Origin: Ascidiaceihabitans sp. | GTDB taxonomy: Bacteria > Pseudomonadota > Alphaproteobacteria > Rhodobacterales > Rhodobacteraceae | Assembly: GCA_028248455.1 (NCBI GenBank) | Contig: JAOKHV010000012.1 | Location: 1 to 47,791 of the forward strand | Length of the DNA stretch: 47,791 nt | Direction of reading: 5' to 3' | In this document: positions 8,888 through 16,337 of the stretch, in pieces | Layout: each line of letters begins with the position of its first letter | Numbering within the stretch: position 1 is the first letter of the stretch | The notes under the pieces: generated by a model | Seen by the model: the letters and a program-made list of their open reading frames with translations, nothing else | What the model was told of the DNA's origin: nothing | Database searches by the model: none | Program-made: the position numbers and the translations under genes

Positions 8888-9205
8888 ATGTCGACAATAT
8901 TCAACGATTTGCTGCTGCTTGAGGCCAAACGCGCCAGTGGCGCGCTGTCCCAAGCTGAGTTCGACAGACAGAAGACCGCAATCTTGGACAGTGTTCCAGA
9001 CGCATTGGAAACTGATTTCACAGTAGTTGAACGATCCGTAACAAATTCACACACCCTATGGGATATGCTGCTGTTGTGGCTGGTCGCTGCCGTGCTGTGT
9101 GCCTCAACGACATGGGCCATCACAGGTAACATCGCCATTGCATCAACATTGGGCATAACCGTACTTGCCGCATTCACGATCAAGCTGTTTACAGCGCTGG
9201 ATTGA
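8888..9205 (+). CDS. Small SHOCT-like protein with two membrane segments
   Basis: A 105-aa ORF on the strand opposite the surrounding transporter genes. The ATG at 8888 has GGAG eight nt upstream. Residues about 6-35 (NDLLLLEAKRASGALSQAEFDRQK and following) fit the short SHOCT motif of small helical domains found at protein ends; two hydrophobic stretches follow (about 58-75 and 80-98). The TGA abuts the livH stop directly in a TGATCA palindrome with no terminator between. I do not recognise a specific function. A small membrane protein modulating the transporter is possible but is inference only. Confidence 0.65.
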   Translation: MSTIFNDLLLLEAKRASGALSQAEFDRQKTAILDSVPDALETDFTVVERSVTNSHTLWDMLLLWLVAAVLCASTTWAITGNIAIASTLGITVLAAFTIKLFTALD

Positions 9206-10207
9206 TCACACACGTTCAATGATTTTCTCCCCAAACAAGCCTTGGGGACGGAACACCAAGAAGACCAACGCGAGAACATAAGCAAACCAGTTTTCTGTCG
9301 CGCCGCCCAACATCGGACCAAACGAGAACTCAAACAGTTTCTCGCCCACACCGATAATCAAGCCGCCAACAATCGCACCAGGGATCGACGTGAAACCACC
9401 CAGCATCAAGACCGGCAATGCCTTCAGCGCAATCAAAGATAGGGAAAACTGTACACCTGACTTAGCGCCCCACATGATACCCGCAACCAAGGCGACAAAG
9501 CCCGCCAGTGACCACACTAAGATCCAGATGAAATTCAGCGACACACCAACCGATAGGGCTGCTTGGTGATCATCGGCCACCGCACGCATCGCGCGGCCTT
9601 GTTTTGTGTACTGGCTGAAAGCAACCAGCGCCAAAACCAGAACCACAGCAATCACAGTCGCAACCATGTCTAGCTTGTCGATAAAGAAGCCATAGAAATC
9701 CTCGTTGCCAAAGCCCAGCCACTGGGTGTTCTCTTCAACCCAAAGGCTTCCACCTTGCGGCAGGCCAACGGCCATCTTCTTGATCTCGGACCCCCACATC
9801 AAATCGCCGACGCCCTCAAGGAAGTAGGCCAACCCGATGGTTGCCATGAACAAGATGATTGGCTCCTGGCCAACCAAGTGGCGGAAAACAAAGCGCTGGA
9901 CGAGGTAGGCAAACCCAACCATTACCGCAAGCGTAAGTAGGATCGCCGCAAAGGCAGGAACATGCCAACCAAAGTGGTGAATATCCGTGCCAAAGGCTGC
10001 GTTGATAAGATGCGAAAACGGCACCTGACCTTCCATGATCCCAACAAGGGTCAGCGCGGCAAACAACGCCATGACGCCTTGGGCATAGTTGAAAATGCCG
10101 GAGGCTTTATAGATCAAAACAAATCCCAACGCGACAAGCGCATAAAGAACGCCAGCCATCAAACCGTTCAGGACAACTTCAGCCCCGTATAAAAGATCAG
10201 TAGGCAT
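9206..10207 (-). CDS. LivH-type ABC transporter permease
   Basis: A 333-aa permease of the HAAT family. The N-terminus has the characteristic GLMAGVLYALVALGFVLIYKASGIFNYAQG segment (read in parts), and the C-terminal half has the KALPVLMLGGFTSIPGAIVG motif of LivH proteins. About eight hydrophobic segments are visible. It lies downstream of livG, separated by 101 nt that carry an 11-bp-period repeat. It ends stop-to-stop against the small plus-strand gene, so read-through from one strand into the other is likely unless transcripts end inside the genes. Confidence 0.93.
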   Translation of the reverse strand: MPTDLLYGAEVVLNGLMAGVLYALVALGFVLIYKASGIFNYAQGVMALFAALTLVGIMEGQVPFSHLINAAFGTDIHHFGWHVPAFAAILLTLAVMVGFAYLVQRFVFRHLVGQEPIILFMATIGLAYFLEGVGDLMWGSEIKKMAVGLPQGGSLWVEENTQWLGFGNEDFYGFFIDKLDMVATVIAVVLVLALVAFSQYTKQGRAMRAVADDHQAALSVGVSLNFIWILVWSLAGFVALVAGIMWGAKSGVQFSLSLIALKALPVLMLGGFTSIPGAIVGGLIIGVGEKLFEFSFGPMLGGATENWFAYVLALVFLVFRPQGLFGEKIIERV

Positions 10208-10250
10208 ATCGCGCCCCTCTCATTTTTACATTTAGGGATTCGCCCTTGGC

Positions 10251-10291
10251 GCACCGACGCAATACCGACACGATACCGACGTTATACCGAC
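10251..10291. repeat. Four-unit 11-bp-period repeat between livG and livH
   Basis: The octamer ATACCGAC occurs at 10262-10269, 10273-10280 and 10284-10291, and a variant GCACCGAC at 10251-10258. The units are spaced by exactly 11 bp, with differing 3-nt spacers (GCA, ACG, GTT). This is close to one helical turn, so the units face the same side of the DNA. It could be a protein-binding array or a slippage-derived repeat. Confidence 0.75.
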
Positions 10292-10308
10292 GTGGTTTTT
10301 GGATTGAA

Positions 10309-11130
10309 TTATTCATCATGAGCCACACCCAGATACGCATCAATCACAGCTTGGTTGTTGCGCACCTCATCTGGTGTCCCGTCCCCAATTTTCTTGCCAT
10401 AGTCCATAACAACAACGCGATCTGACAGGTCCATGACCACGCCCATATCGTGTTCGATCAGGGCAATCGTGGTGCCGAACTCGTCGTTCATTGATAGGAT
10501 AAAGCGGCTCATGTCCTCTTTTTCCTCAACATTCATCCCCGCCATCGGCTCATCCAAAAGCAACAATGAAGGCTCAGCAGCCAGGGCGCGAGCCAACTCA
10601 ACACGCTTCTTCAAGCCATAAGGCAAACGCGCTACCGGCGTTTTGCGGATCGCTTGGATTTCCAGAAAATCGATAATTCTTTCAGCAACTTCACGGTTCG
10701 CCGTCTCTTCTTTTTCCGCACGGCCCTTCCACAAAGCTTGGGAGAACATACCCGTTTTCATATGGGTCAATCGGCCGGTCATCACGTTGTCCAAAACGCT
10801 CATGCCTTCGAACAAGGCGATGTTTTGAAACGTCCGCGCGATCCCTTGTTGGGCGACTTGATAGGGACGCATCTGTGGGCGCTGCACACCCTTGTACAAA
10901 ACCTGACCATCCTGCGGAACGTAAAACCCAGAGATGACATTCAGCATCGAAGATTTTCCAGCACCATTGGGACCAATGATGGCACGCACTTCGCCTTCAC
11001 GAATGTCAAAGGAGATATTCTTGATCGCCTCAACACCCCCAAACCTAAGGGTAATATTCTTCATCTCCATAACAACTGGACCGATCTGGCGACCGTCGGC
11101 TGTCATGTATCCATCAGCTTGATCAAGCAT
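10309..11130 (-). CDS. LivG-type branched-chain ABC transporter ATP-binding protein
   Basis: A 273-aa ATPase partner of LivF. Walker A is GPNGAGKSS, Walker B is LLLLDEPMAGM and the H-loop is ALIEHDMGVV. The signature is LPYGLKKRVE in place of LSGGQ, which is a normal variant in LivG-like proteins. A short N-terminal extension (MLDQADGYMTADGRQIG) precedes the core. The ATG at 11130 overlaps the stop of a 21-codon ORF (11123-11188) that fills the gap from the upstream ligase, so coupling is plausible. The gene order ligase-livG-livH-livM-binding protein-livF-PaaK-like suggests one functional unit. Confidence 0.93.
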   Translation of the reverse strand: MLDQADGYMTADGRQIGPVVMEMKNITLRFGGVEAIKNISFDIREGEVRAIIGPNGAGKSSMLNVISGFYVPQDGQVLYKGVQRPQMRPYQVAQQGIARTFQNIALFEGMSVLDNVMTGRLTHMKTGMFSQALWKGRAEKEETANREVAERIIDFLEIQAIRKTPVARLPYGLKKRVELARALAAEPSLLLLDEPMAGMNVEEKEDMSRFILSMNDEFGTTIALIEHDMGVVMDLSDRVVVMDYGKKIGDGTPDEVRNNQAVIDAYLGVAHDE

Positions 11131-11188
11131 TGAAACGTCCCATCTTCACCTTACCAAATAAACTCGCGCCGCAGGCTCCCGCACTCAC
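11123..11188 (-). CDS. Putative 21-aa small ORF overlapping the livG start
   Basis: This GTG-initiated frame starts 6 nt after the ligase stop and ends with a TGA inside the livG start region. It encodes MSAGACGASLFGKVKMGRFNA. A second 21-codon ORF upstream of fdhA (19183-19248) shares the SLFGK(V/M)K core, and the DNA of the two is 21/22 identical over the core. Translation is not demonstrated; the conserved unit could equally be a DNA or RNA element. Confidence 0.35.
   Translation of the reverse strand: MSAGACGASLFGKVKMGRFNA
11144..11165 (-). repeat. Dispersed 22-bp element, copy 1 (upstream of livG)
   Basis: The minus strand reads GAGTTTATTTGGTAAGGTGAAG here; a second copy at 19210-19231 differs at one base (21/22). 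Similarity fades on both sides. A match this long within 48 kb is far beyond chance. It lies 14 nt before the livG ATG. Confidence 0.8.
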
Positions 11189-11193
11189 AACAC

Positions 11194-13164
11194 TCATTGT
11201 GCTGCAATCTTTGCGCCGACGGTTTGAACCGCCGCATCACGAATATCCAAGGTCGCAGAAATCGCGCCCTTACGGCCGTCTTCATAGGTCACTTCTGTGG
11301 TGGTCGAGATCGTATCGGACCCATCGTACATCGCGTTAATAATATCTGAGAACTTTTCCTCGATAATGCGACGACGTACTTTTTGCGTACGTGTTAATTC
11401 GCCGTCATCGGCATCCAACTGTTTGTGCAAAACAACAAAACGGTGCACCTGACAGTCAGACAACATCGCGTCCTGCGCAACAGAGGCATTAACCTCTTCA
11501 ACATGTGACTGGATGGTCGATAGAACCTCTGGGTGGCCTGCCAGCTCTTGATAGGATGCATATGCAATGTTGTTGCGCTCAGCCCAGTTACCAACAGCAG
11601 TCAGATCGATATTCACGAAAGCTGTGCAATAGGGTTTGCCATTTCCGAAAACGACCGTTTCAAGAATATTTGGGAAGAACTTCAGTTTATTCTCAACATA
11701 CTTAGGCGCAAACATATGGCCGTTTCCAGTCTGCCCAACATCCTTGGCACGGTCAATAATCCGCAAATGTCCGCTGCTTTCTTCAATGAACCCAGCGTCA
11801 CCCGTCGCAACCCAGCCCTCAGTATCCTTGGTGTCTGCTGTGCTTTCTGCGTTCTTGTAGTATTCAACAAAAACACCAGGGCTTCGATAAAAGACTTCAC
11901 CGTTTTCAGCGATCTTCAATTCTACACCTGGACACGTCACGCCAACGGTATCTGAACGCACCTCACCATCGGGTTGCGCCGTGATAAACACCGTCGCTTC
12001 TGTCTGGCCGTATAGCTGCTTTAAGTTGATCCCAAGGGAGCGATAGAAATCAAAGATCTCTGGCCCAATGGCCTCACCCGCGGTGTAACCCACCCGCACA
12101 CGGCTAAAACCAAGTGTGTTTTTCAACGGGCCGTAGATTGCAAATTCACCCAACTGGTAATTAATCCGGTCAATCAAGCTCACAGGGTTTCCATCCAAAA
12201 TAGATGGTCCGACCTTGCGCGCAACACCCATGAAGTAATCGAACAACCGCTTCTTCATCGGGCTCGCGTCTTCCATGCGGATCATCACATTGGTCAGCTG
12301 ATTTTCAAAAACACGGGGCGGGGCAAAATAGTAAGTTGGCCCAATTTCACGCAAATCCGTGTGCATTGTATCTGCACTTTCAGGGCAGTTCGTACAGAAA
12401 CCACACCACAGCGCCTGCCCCACAGAAAAGATAAAATCACCAACCCACGCCATCGGTAAGTAAGCCAAAATGTCATCGGTTTGGCGCAAGTCATCAAATT
12501 CGGATGAGGACTTGGCCGTCTCAATCACATTGCGATTAGACAGAACAACACCCTTTGGTTTTCCCGTGGTGCCAGAGGTGTAAAGCATCACGCATGTGCT
12601 GTCGTAATCCAGCTTTGCAATACGTGCCTTCATCTCTGGCTCTAGTGCCGCGCGCTTTGAGCGCCCCGCTTCTTGCACTGCACTATATTGCGTTAGCTTT
12701 GCACTATCGTATTTACGAAGACCCCGAGGATCGAGGTAAATCATCGCTTCAAATTCTGTAAGCTCAACTTGGATTTCCATGACCTTGTCGACTTGTTCCT
12801 GATCACCAGCGATCACAAAACGCGCCCCACAATGGCTCATTGTATATGCCATCTCTTCGGCAGATGCGTCTTGGTACAAAGGCACCGGAACGGCCCCGAC
12901 CATTTGGGCGGCCATCATCGACCAATACAAATACGGACGGTTGCGCCCGATCACTGCGATGAAATCACCCTCAGCCACACCTAGATCAAGAAAACCCAAG
13001 GCAAGTGCCTCAATCTCCTCATTGGTCTGTGACCATGTCCAACTTTGCCAAATTCCAAACTCTTTTTCACGGTACGCAGGAGCGGACCCAAACTGAGTTG
13101 CGTTGCGGTGCAAAAGTGCTGGAACGGATACTAATCCGCCAGCGCCATCAAGCGTCTTCGACAA
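11194..13164 (-). CDS. Long-chain-type acyl-CoA ligase (AMP-binding)
   Basis: A 656-aa adenylate-forming enzyme of the FadD15/long-chain acyl-CoA synthetase type, which makes acyl-AMP and then acyl-CoA. The P-loop is YTSGTTGKPKG, followed by LAYLPMAWVGD, the adenine motif YGQTEA and GWVATGDAGF with the ribose Asp; IIDRAKDVGQTGNGHMFAPKYVEN corresponds to the hinge region, slightly different from the usual KELI. The start is a TTG at 13162-13164 with a near-perfect SD six nt upstream; no ATG fits. It is the first gene of the Liv cluster, so it probably activates the imported acid. The substrate cannot be read from sequence. Confidence 0.9.
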   Translation of the reverse strand: MSKTLDGAGGLVSVPALLHRNATQFGSAPAYREKEFGIWQSWTWSQTNEEIEALALGFLDLGVAEGDFIAVIGRNRPYLYWSMMAAQMVGAVPVPLYQDASAEEMAYTMSHCGARFVIAGDQEQVDKVMEIQVELTEFEAMIYLDPRGLRKYDSAKLTQYSAVQEAGRSKRAALEPEMKARIAKLDYDSTCVMLYTSGTTGKPKGVVLSNRNVIETAKSSSEFDDLRQTDDILAYLPMAWVGDFIFSVGQALWCGFCTNCPESADTMHTDLREIGPTYYFAPPRVFENQLTNVMIRMEDASPMKKRLFDYFMGVARKVGPSILDGNPVSLIDRINYQLGEFAIYGPLKNTLGFSRVRVGYTAGEAIGPEIFDFYRSLGINLKQLYGQTEATVFITAQPDGEVRSDTVGVTCPGVELKIAENGEVFYRSPGVFVEYYKNAESTADTKDTEGWVATGDAGFIEESSGHLRIIDRAKDVGQTGNGHMFAPKYVENKLKFFPNILETVVFGNGKPYCTAFVNIDLTAVGNWAERNNIAYASYQELAGHPEVLSTIQSHVEEVNASVAQDAMLSDCQVHRFVVLHKQLDADDGELTRTQKVRRRIIEEKFSDIINAMYDGSDTISTTTEVTYEDGRKGAISATLDIRDAAVQTVGAKIAAQ

Positions 13165-13170
13165 TGAATT

Positions 13171-13178
13171 CTCCTCCC
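13171..13178 (-). promoter_or_regulatory. Strong SD fixing a TTG start of the acyl-CoA ligase
   Basis: GGGAGGAG lies 6 nt before the TTG at 13162-13164. It would be inside the coding region if translation began at the farther TTG at 13191, so the shorter product is preferred. Confidence 0.75.
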
Positions 13179-13280
13179 AAACCAGCAACAAAGGTTACCG
13201 GCCACGATCACTTCAGCGATTCTATGTCACTCAAGGATGCTGGCTTTATCTTTGAGGTCAACTTTTTCCTGAAGGTTTCT

Positions 13281-13300
13281 CAATTCTAACGAATTGTAAC
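13281..13300. promoter_or_regulatory. Tandem 10-bp direct repeat in the divergent ligase/kinase promoter region
   Basis: CAATTCTAAC (13281-13290) is followed at once by GAATTGTAAC (13291-13300); 8 of 10 positions agree. It also contains the dyad CAATTC-TAAC-GAATTG. Ten-bp direct repeats are the usual site type for OmpR-family regulators, and one is encoded 2 kb away (15284-15985). The assignment as operator is inference. Confidence 0.4.
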
Positions 13301-13379
13301 AACGCTCGATCAGTGCTTGAATTCTCAGCAATGACCGCCCCACACTGGGCACGAAATCACGATCACTAAGGGGCCACAC

Positions 13380-15287
13380 GTGACGCTCAATCGCACTGCT
13401 ACACATGCTATGACGGCTGCTGGTCTGAATTTGATCGGGCAGGCCTTGACCATATTCGACAGTGACCTTCGGCTGGCAGTCAGTAATGCGCCTTTTAAAG
13501 AAATGTTTAACCTCCCAGACGAGTTGGTCGCCAACGGTGCCCCCTTTGAGGATACTATTCGTCATCTCGCTTTGCGCGGTGAGTACGGTGACATCGATGA
13601 TCTTGAGGCGTTTGTTGCTGAGCGGATCGAAGTCGCCCGTGCGTTTGAACCTCACTATGTTGAGCGCTATCGCTCCAATGGTACGGTAATATCTGTGGAA
13701 GGGTCTCCCCTGCCCCAAGGCGGGTGGATCACCGTCTACACCGATATCACTAGCAACAAGAAGCAAGAAACCTTACTATATGCCCGCTCTGAGGAGTTGA
13801 CTGATCAAGTGCTGGCCCACGCCGAAGAACTGGCCAGTACAAACCGCGCACTTGCCGCGACAGTTTCCGTGCTTGGTGAAACGAAACGACACCTTACAGA
13901 GGTAGAGGCACGGACACGCCTGACGACTGAAATGATGCCCGCGCACATCGCACACATTGATGAAACAGGTCATTACACTTACTCTAACCGACAACTCAGC
14001 ACGATCATCCCAGGGCGCCCGAACAACATCATTGGAATGCATATTTCAGATGCACTTGGGTTGGGCGTTTACGAGAAAATCAAACCCATGCTTCACAGCG
14101 CATTTGCAGGCGAGAACACTCTGACTGAGTTCACAGATGCCGCCAGCACCCATCGCATCCGCGCTGCCTTTACGCCTGACACCCGTGGTGGTGCCTATGT
14201 CTTGTCCACCGATGTAACGTTGGAAACTCAAACGCGCGTAGCACTACAGCAAACCAGCAAACGTGAACTGGCCGCCCAAGTGACATCAGGATTGGCGCAT
14301 GACTTCTCGAATTTACTGACCATCATTCTTGGGATGCAGTCTAAGTTGGCACGCCTTGACGAACTGCCCTCGGCTGCCAAACCCTTGATCGAAGGTACCT
14401 TGAATGCAGCAAAACGCGGCGGCGATCTATTGGGCAGCATTGCTGAGATTACCAGCCAACGTGTCCAACGCCCCCGTGTGACCGATCTGCATGCGTTGCT
14501 GCGAGAGATGGAAACCCTAGCGGCCCCAACCCTGCCAAAAAACATCGTTTTCACAGTGACCGGCCAACTGCCAAACAAAGCGGTTCTACTGGATCAAGGT
14601 GCGATTAAAGACGCGTTGCTTAACCTAATACTGAACGCTCGAGATGCCTGTGGTTCAAACGGGACAATAAAGCTAAGTGCATCTACGGTTCACAACACTT
14701 GGATCGAATTTACGGTGTCGGACACAGGTACGGGATTTTCCGAAGATGCCTTGAAGCACGCATGTGACCCATTTTACACGACCAAAGGTAGCGAAGGCAC
14801 AGGTTTAGGCCTGCCAATGGTCTATGACATTACCAAGCTGGCAGGCGGTGATCTTAGGCTACAAAACACGCCAAAGGGCGGCGCATCAATCCGTCTGCGC
14901 CTGCCGCTGCGCTTTAGCCCTGAGGTCACTGGCGGCTTGGCTTTGCTGGTTGAAGACAACGACGACCTACGTGCACTTTACCGCGATATGCTGACCGACA
15001 TGGGGCACAGCGTTATTGAGGCAACTTCGGCAGATGAGGCAACTGCGCTTATCGCCAGCCTGCCTGACATCGCCTTAATTCTATCGGATATCCGTCTAAG
15101 CGGTGAAGGTACGGGGCTGGATTTGCTTAAGCGGATCGAAAAGGGAAAAACACCTGTCGTCCTTATGACCTCTTTGTCCCCAAATGACCCATTGCACCAT
15201 GAGGCCCAAGCCGCGACAACTGTCCTTGCAAAACCATTCACAGCCTACGATCTGGCCAATGTCCTCAAACCGAAGGTGCAACGATGA
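13380..15287 (+). CDS. PAS-domain hybrid sensor histidine kinase with receiver domain
   Basis: A 635-aa protein, GTG start behind AAGGGG. No membrane segment is apparent, so it probably senses a cytoplasmic signal. Order: PAS_7-like domain (about 15-130, with the LTIFDSDLRLAVSN and FNLP elements), coiled-coil linker (about 130-180), second PAS-like region (about 185-290), HisKA with the phospho-acceptor His307 in SGLAHDFSN, HATPase_c (NLILNARDA, DTGTGF, GTGLGLPMV), then a receiver domain (about 520-630) with acceptor Asp570 in LILSDIRL and a late Lys (LAKPF). Its stop overlaps the next gene by 4 nt. Divergent from the acyl-CoA ligase cluster, it is the best local candidate for controlling it. 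Confidence 0.9.
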   Translation: MTLNRTATHAMTAAGLNLIGQALTIFDSDLRLAVSNAPFKEMFNLPDELVANGAPFEDTIRHLALRGEYGDIDDLEAFVAERIEVARAFEPHYVERYRSNGTVISVEGSPLPQGGWITVYTDITSNKKQETLLYARSEELTDQVLAHAEELASTNRALAATVSVLGETKRHLTEVEARTRLTTEMMPAHIAHIDETGHYTYSNRQLSTIIPGRPNNIIGMHISDALGLGVYEKIKPMLHSAFAGENTLTEFTDAASTHRIRAAFTPDTRGGAYVLSTDVTLETQTRVALQQTSKRELAAQVTSGLAHDFSNLLTIILGMQSKLARLDELPSAAKPLIEGTLNAAKRGGDLLGSIAEITSQRVQRPRVTDLHALLREMETLAAPTLPKNIVFTVTGQLPNKAVLLDQGAIKDALLNLILNARDACGSNGTIKLSASTVHNTWIEFTVSDTGTGFSEDALKHACDPFYTTKGSEGTGLGLPMVYDITKLAGGDLRLQNTPKGGASIRLRLPLRFSPEVTGGLALLVEDNDDLRALYRDMLTDMGHSVIEATSADEATALIASLPDIALILSDIRLSGEGTGLDLLKRIEKGKTPVVLMTSLSPNDPLHHEAQAATTVLAKPFTAYDLANVLKPKVQR

Positions 15288-15985
15288 CAACGCCGTTAGT
15301 AACCATCCTTGATGACGAGCCAGCCATTCGCACTATGTTGGCTGATGCGCTGGAAGATGCTGGTTTCCGGACGATGTGTTTTGGACGTGCCCGTGAATTT
15401 GAAGCCGCGTTGCAAAAGCACACGCCTGATGTTTGCTTGGTCGACTTATCCTTGCCTGACACCGATGGGCTAACGGTTGTTCACCGTCTTGCCTTGGAAC
15501 AAGGCGCGTCTGTAATTATCATTTCTGGCCGTGCGCAGGTGCAGGACCGAGTGACTGGTCTGGAACTGGGCGCAGATGACTACATCATCAAACCGTTTGA
15601 CCCCTTGGAAGTAGTTGCGCGCGTTCGTGCCCGATTGCGCGGTGGCAAAGCCGTAACTCAAACCAGCAATACCGCCAAATTCAATGGTTGGACCGCTCAT
15701 TTTAATGCTTACACTTTGATCGACGATGGAGGAGATGCCACTCCTTTTTCACATGCAGAAGGCGAAGTGCTTCGTCTATTCCTTGATAGCCCAAAGCGTC
15801 TAATCACTCGCACCCAGATGCAAGAGTCATTGGGCGGGGCCGCAAGCGAAAGTTTTGACCGCGCGATGGATGTGCGTATTTCACGCCTGCGTACTAAATT
15901 GCGTGAAGATCCCAAGAACCCACAGCTGATCAAAACGATCTATGGTGCCGGGTATATTTTTCTTGGGGATGTCAGCTGGAGCTAA
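15284..15985 (+). CDS. OmpR-family response regulator
   Basis: A 233-aa regulator with an N-terminal receiver domain (acidic pair Asp10/Asp11, phospho-acceptor Asp54 in CLVDLSLPD, Lys in YIIKPFDP) and a C-terminal winged-helix DNA-binding domain (about 130-228; motifs RAMDVRISRLRTKLREDP and IKTIYGAGYIF). The ATGA overlap with the kinase gene indicates a coupled two-component pair. Because the kinase already has a receiver domain, phosphotransfer may be a His-to-Asp step to either receiver. A 10-bp direct repeat at 13281-13300 is a possible binding site. Confidence 0.93.
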   Translation: MTTPLVTILDDEPAIRTMLADALEDAGFRTMCFGRAREFEAALQKHTPDVCLVDLSLPDTDGLTVVHRLALEQGASVIIISGRAQVQDRVTGLELGADDYIIKPFDPLEVVARVRARLRGGKAVTQTSNTAKFNGWTAHFNAYTLIDDGGDATPFSHAEGEVLRLFLDSPKRLITRTQMQESLGGAASESFDRAMDVRISRLRTKLREDPKNPQLIKTIYGAGYIFLGDVSWS

Positions 15986-16040
15986 ACAGAAATTAAGCAC
16001 ACGTCAAAAACCAGCTAAAACAACAATTGCCTCTTCACCT

Positions 16041-16066
16041 CACTGAAAACAGTGATAGAATCACTG
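16041..16066 (+). promoter_or_regulatory. Overlapping dyads just upstream of the WGR gene
   Basis: CACTG-AAAA-CAGTG (16041-16054) and CAGTGAT-AGA-ATCACTG (16050-16066) share their middle arm, giving three alternating CACTG/CAGTG half-sites. The second dyad ends 2 nt before the ATG at 16069. It could be an operator or a pair of mutually exclusive RNA hairpins hiding the ribosome site. Confidence 0.45.
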
Positions 16067-16068
16067 CA

Positions 16069-16296
16069 ATGTTAGACGTTGTTTTATATCGCCCCAGCCG
16101 CAAGGCGCGACCACGGTTTTACCGTGTCGAAATCGCAATGGATCTATTTTCCGAAGTGTCGGTGTTGCGCGAATGGGGTGTCAAAGGTGGCGCACCGTGT
16201 GAAACGATCACCAGCTTTGGCAATTTACGTGACGCATCCCACGCCGCCGATGCTTACCGCATCCGCGCCCAAAAACGCGGTTATAAACGCGCTTAA
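16069..16296 (+). CDS. WGR domain-containing small protein
   Basis: About 75 aa from the ATG at 16069. Nearly the whole protein is one WGR domain, recognisable from the RFYRVEIAMDLFSEVSVLREWGVKGG segment (read in parts), with the Trp-Gly-Val of the name-giving motif near residue 36. WGR domains occur in PARPs and in bacterial MolR-type proteins and are thought to bind nucleic acid. Stand-alone versions are common in alphaproteobacteria and uncharacterised. An alternative upstream TTG (16027) is unlikely. It ends at a bidirectional hairpin shared with fdhA. Confidence 0.8.
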   Translation: MLDVVLYRPSRKARPRFYRVEIAMDLFSEVSVLREWGVKGGAPCETITSFGNLRDASHAADAYRIRAQKRGYKRA

Positions 16297-16307
16297 ACTT
16301 TGGGTAA

Positions 16308-16329
16308 AAGGCGGGCCGCAGCCCGCCTT
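16308..16329. terminator. Bidirectional terminator between WGR gene and fdhA
   Basis: AAGGCGGGC (16308-16316) pairs perfectly with GCCCGCCTT (16321-16329) around a CGCA tetraloop. On the fdhA strand it is followed by TTTTACC, a short T tract. Convergent genes end on either side. Confidence 0.8.
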
Positions 16330-16337
16330 CTGATTAT

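Noticed and set aside
10309-11130. LivG signature LPYGLKKRVE as a defective ABC motif
   Set aside because: LPYG in place of LSGGQ is a common functional variant in LivG-type ATPases.
13227-13766. 179-codon open frame antisense to the kinase start
   Set aside because: Overlaps the kinase PAS domain and the divergent promoter region; no ribosome site or recognisable domain.
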